Assembly: GCF_002019795.1 (NCBI RefSeq)
Contig: NZ_KV917381.1
Span: 2,698,068-2,762,067, forward strand
Source of the DNA: Bacillus alkalicellulosilyticus
GTDB taxonomy: Bacteria; Bacillota; Bacilli; Bacillales; Bacillaceae_F
Direction of reading: 5' to 3'
Length of the DNA: 64,000 bases
In this document: positions 63,400-64,000 of the stretch, in pieces
Numbering within the stretch: the stretch's first letter is position 1
How the letters are laid out: each line of letters starts with the position of its first letter
The notes under the pieces: generated by a model
Database searches by the model: none
The model's input: only the letters and a program-made list of their open reading frames with translations
Told to the model about the DNA's origin: nothing
Program-made: the position numbers and the translations under genes

Positions 63400-64000
63400 A
63401 TGAACGTCATACAAGTAAAACATTTGCACAAGCAATTCGGCGATAAAGAAGTTTTAAAGGATATTCATTTTACAATAAGAAAAACTGATAAAATTGGATT
63501 GGTTGGTTGGAACGGGACAGGAAAATCAACGCTCGTCCAACTTCTTACAGGTGCACTTGAACCTAACCAAGGTACCATTTCAAAATACCCTCCTACTTTG
63601 TCCATTGGGTATTTACCCCAAGTAACTGATGCGGATACAACAAAAAAAGAAATAAATAATCGTTATTTACAAACAATCAGTCAGTTACGGGTACATCATG
63701 TACAAAACGAAACGTATGCAAGTGGTGGGGAAAGACTAAAGCTTGCTCTTGCTGAAGTTTGGGCAACAAACCCAGAAATGCTTATTTTAGATGAGCCGAC
63801 AAACCATTTAGATGTTGATGGATTACGTTGGCTAATTAAGCAAATCAATCAGTTTGATGGTCCTGTTTTGATGATTTCACACGACCGCTATTTTCTAGAT
63901 GAGACCGTGACTCTTATTTTTGAACTAGAAGACGGGCAATTAACGATTTATGAAGGAAATTACTCGGCGTATCAAGCGGAAAAACAAAGACGACGCCAGC
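63400..64000 (+). CDS. ABC-F ribosome-protection-type ATPase (partial)
   Basis: The first 200 codons are present and the gene continues past the window. ABC domain 1 is complete: Walker A GWNGTGKST near residue 35, signature ASGGERLKLALAEV, Walker B MLILDEPTNHLDVDGL with the ABC-F-type EPTNHLD, and the H-loop ISHDRYFLD. No transmembrane helices. YEGNYSAYQAEK marks the start of the interdomain linker. It resembles VmlR/Lsa-like proteins that dislodge antibiotics from ribosomes, and the attenuator leader supports that. GAGGTGGAG lies upstream of ATG 63400. Confidence 0.85.
   Translation, partial: MNVIQVKHLHKQFGDKEVLKDIHFTIRKTDKIGLVGWNGTGKSTLVQLLTGALEPNQGTISKYPPTLSIGYLPQVTDADTTKKEINNRYLQTISQLRVHHVQNETYASGGERLKLALAEVWATNPEMLILDEPTNHLDVDGLRWLIKQINQFDGPVLMISHDRYFLDETVTLIFELEDGQLTIYEGNYSAYQAEKQRRRQ

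Overview
The window looks like a chromosomal segment of a low-GC, endospore-forming Bacillaceae. Spore genes are scattered through it: an alpha/beta-type SASP, a gamma-SASP-like Asn-rich protein, a CsgA homologue, a CotF-like coat protein, a SleL-type cortex hydrolase and sulfolactate genes. Other Bacillus hallmarks are CtsR-controlled clpE, an NrnB homologue, a yybP-ykoY-type leader on a TerC gene and strong GGAGG ribosome sites with occasional TTG/GTG starts. AdhE implies fermentative capacity and a BCCT carrier implies osmotic adaptation. No rRNA, tRNA, CRISPR array, prophage or intact transposase was seen. The species cannot be named from the sequence alone. || Layout. 1-484: end of a nicotinamidase-like hydrolase. 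739-5691: NupNOPQ-type nucleoside ABC importer. 5804-17386 (minus): a four-gene operon encoding a secreted vWA membrane protein, a giant tubulin-like GTPase, a coiled-coil membrane protein, and a membrane protein with a degenerate SF2-helicase-like region and a DA1-like zinc peptidase C-terminus. This is the most unusual locus in the window. 17607-18470: a small gene and a decayed diacylglycerol-kinase gene interrupted by a dispersed repeat. 18607-23964: zinc alcohol dehydrogenase, class II aldolase, SDR, then the phosphosulfolactate phosphatase/synthase pair with a VOC protein behind a SigG-like promoter. 24107-27570: YitT and MFS membrane proteins, csgA and a methyltransferase. 27577-30546: clpE with CtsR sites, rhodanese, small protein. 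30655-31250: an array of 52-bp tandem repeats. 31346-38122: adhE, coat proteins, GDSL hydrolase, SASP, SleL. 38325-43711: EamA transporter, 5'-3' exonuclease, gamma-SASP-like gene, Fsr-like MFS, TerC with Mn-type riboswitch, CarD. 43833-49954: chemoreceptor, NrnB, DUF4349 lipoprotein, DUF2680 protein, BCCT carrier. 50394-57755: thioredoxin/PCYCGC fusion, methyltransferase, MarR plus RND efflux, CPT-like kinase, GNAT. 57856-63101: 5'-nucleotidase, topoisomerase III, LysM-L,D-transpeptidase, DHODH-like membrane fusion. 63110-64000: ABC-F gene with an attenuator leader. || How it fits together. Most genes are ordinary housekeeping or accessory Bacillus functions. Three layers stand out. First, the vWA/tubulin/pseudo-helicase-peptidase operon, which looks like a membrane-anchored machine of unknown purpose. 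Second, a family of structured dispersed repeats whose stems covary between copies, often next to a second hairpin family. Third, RNA-level control: the ABC-F leader, the TerC leader and the clpE leader.
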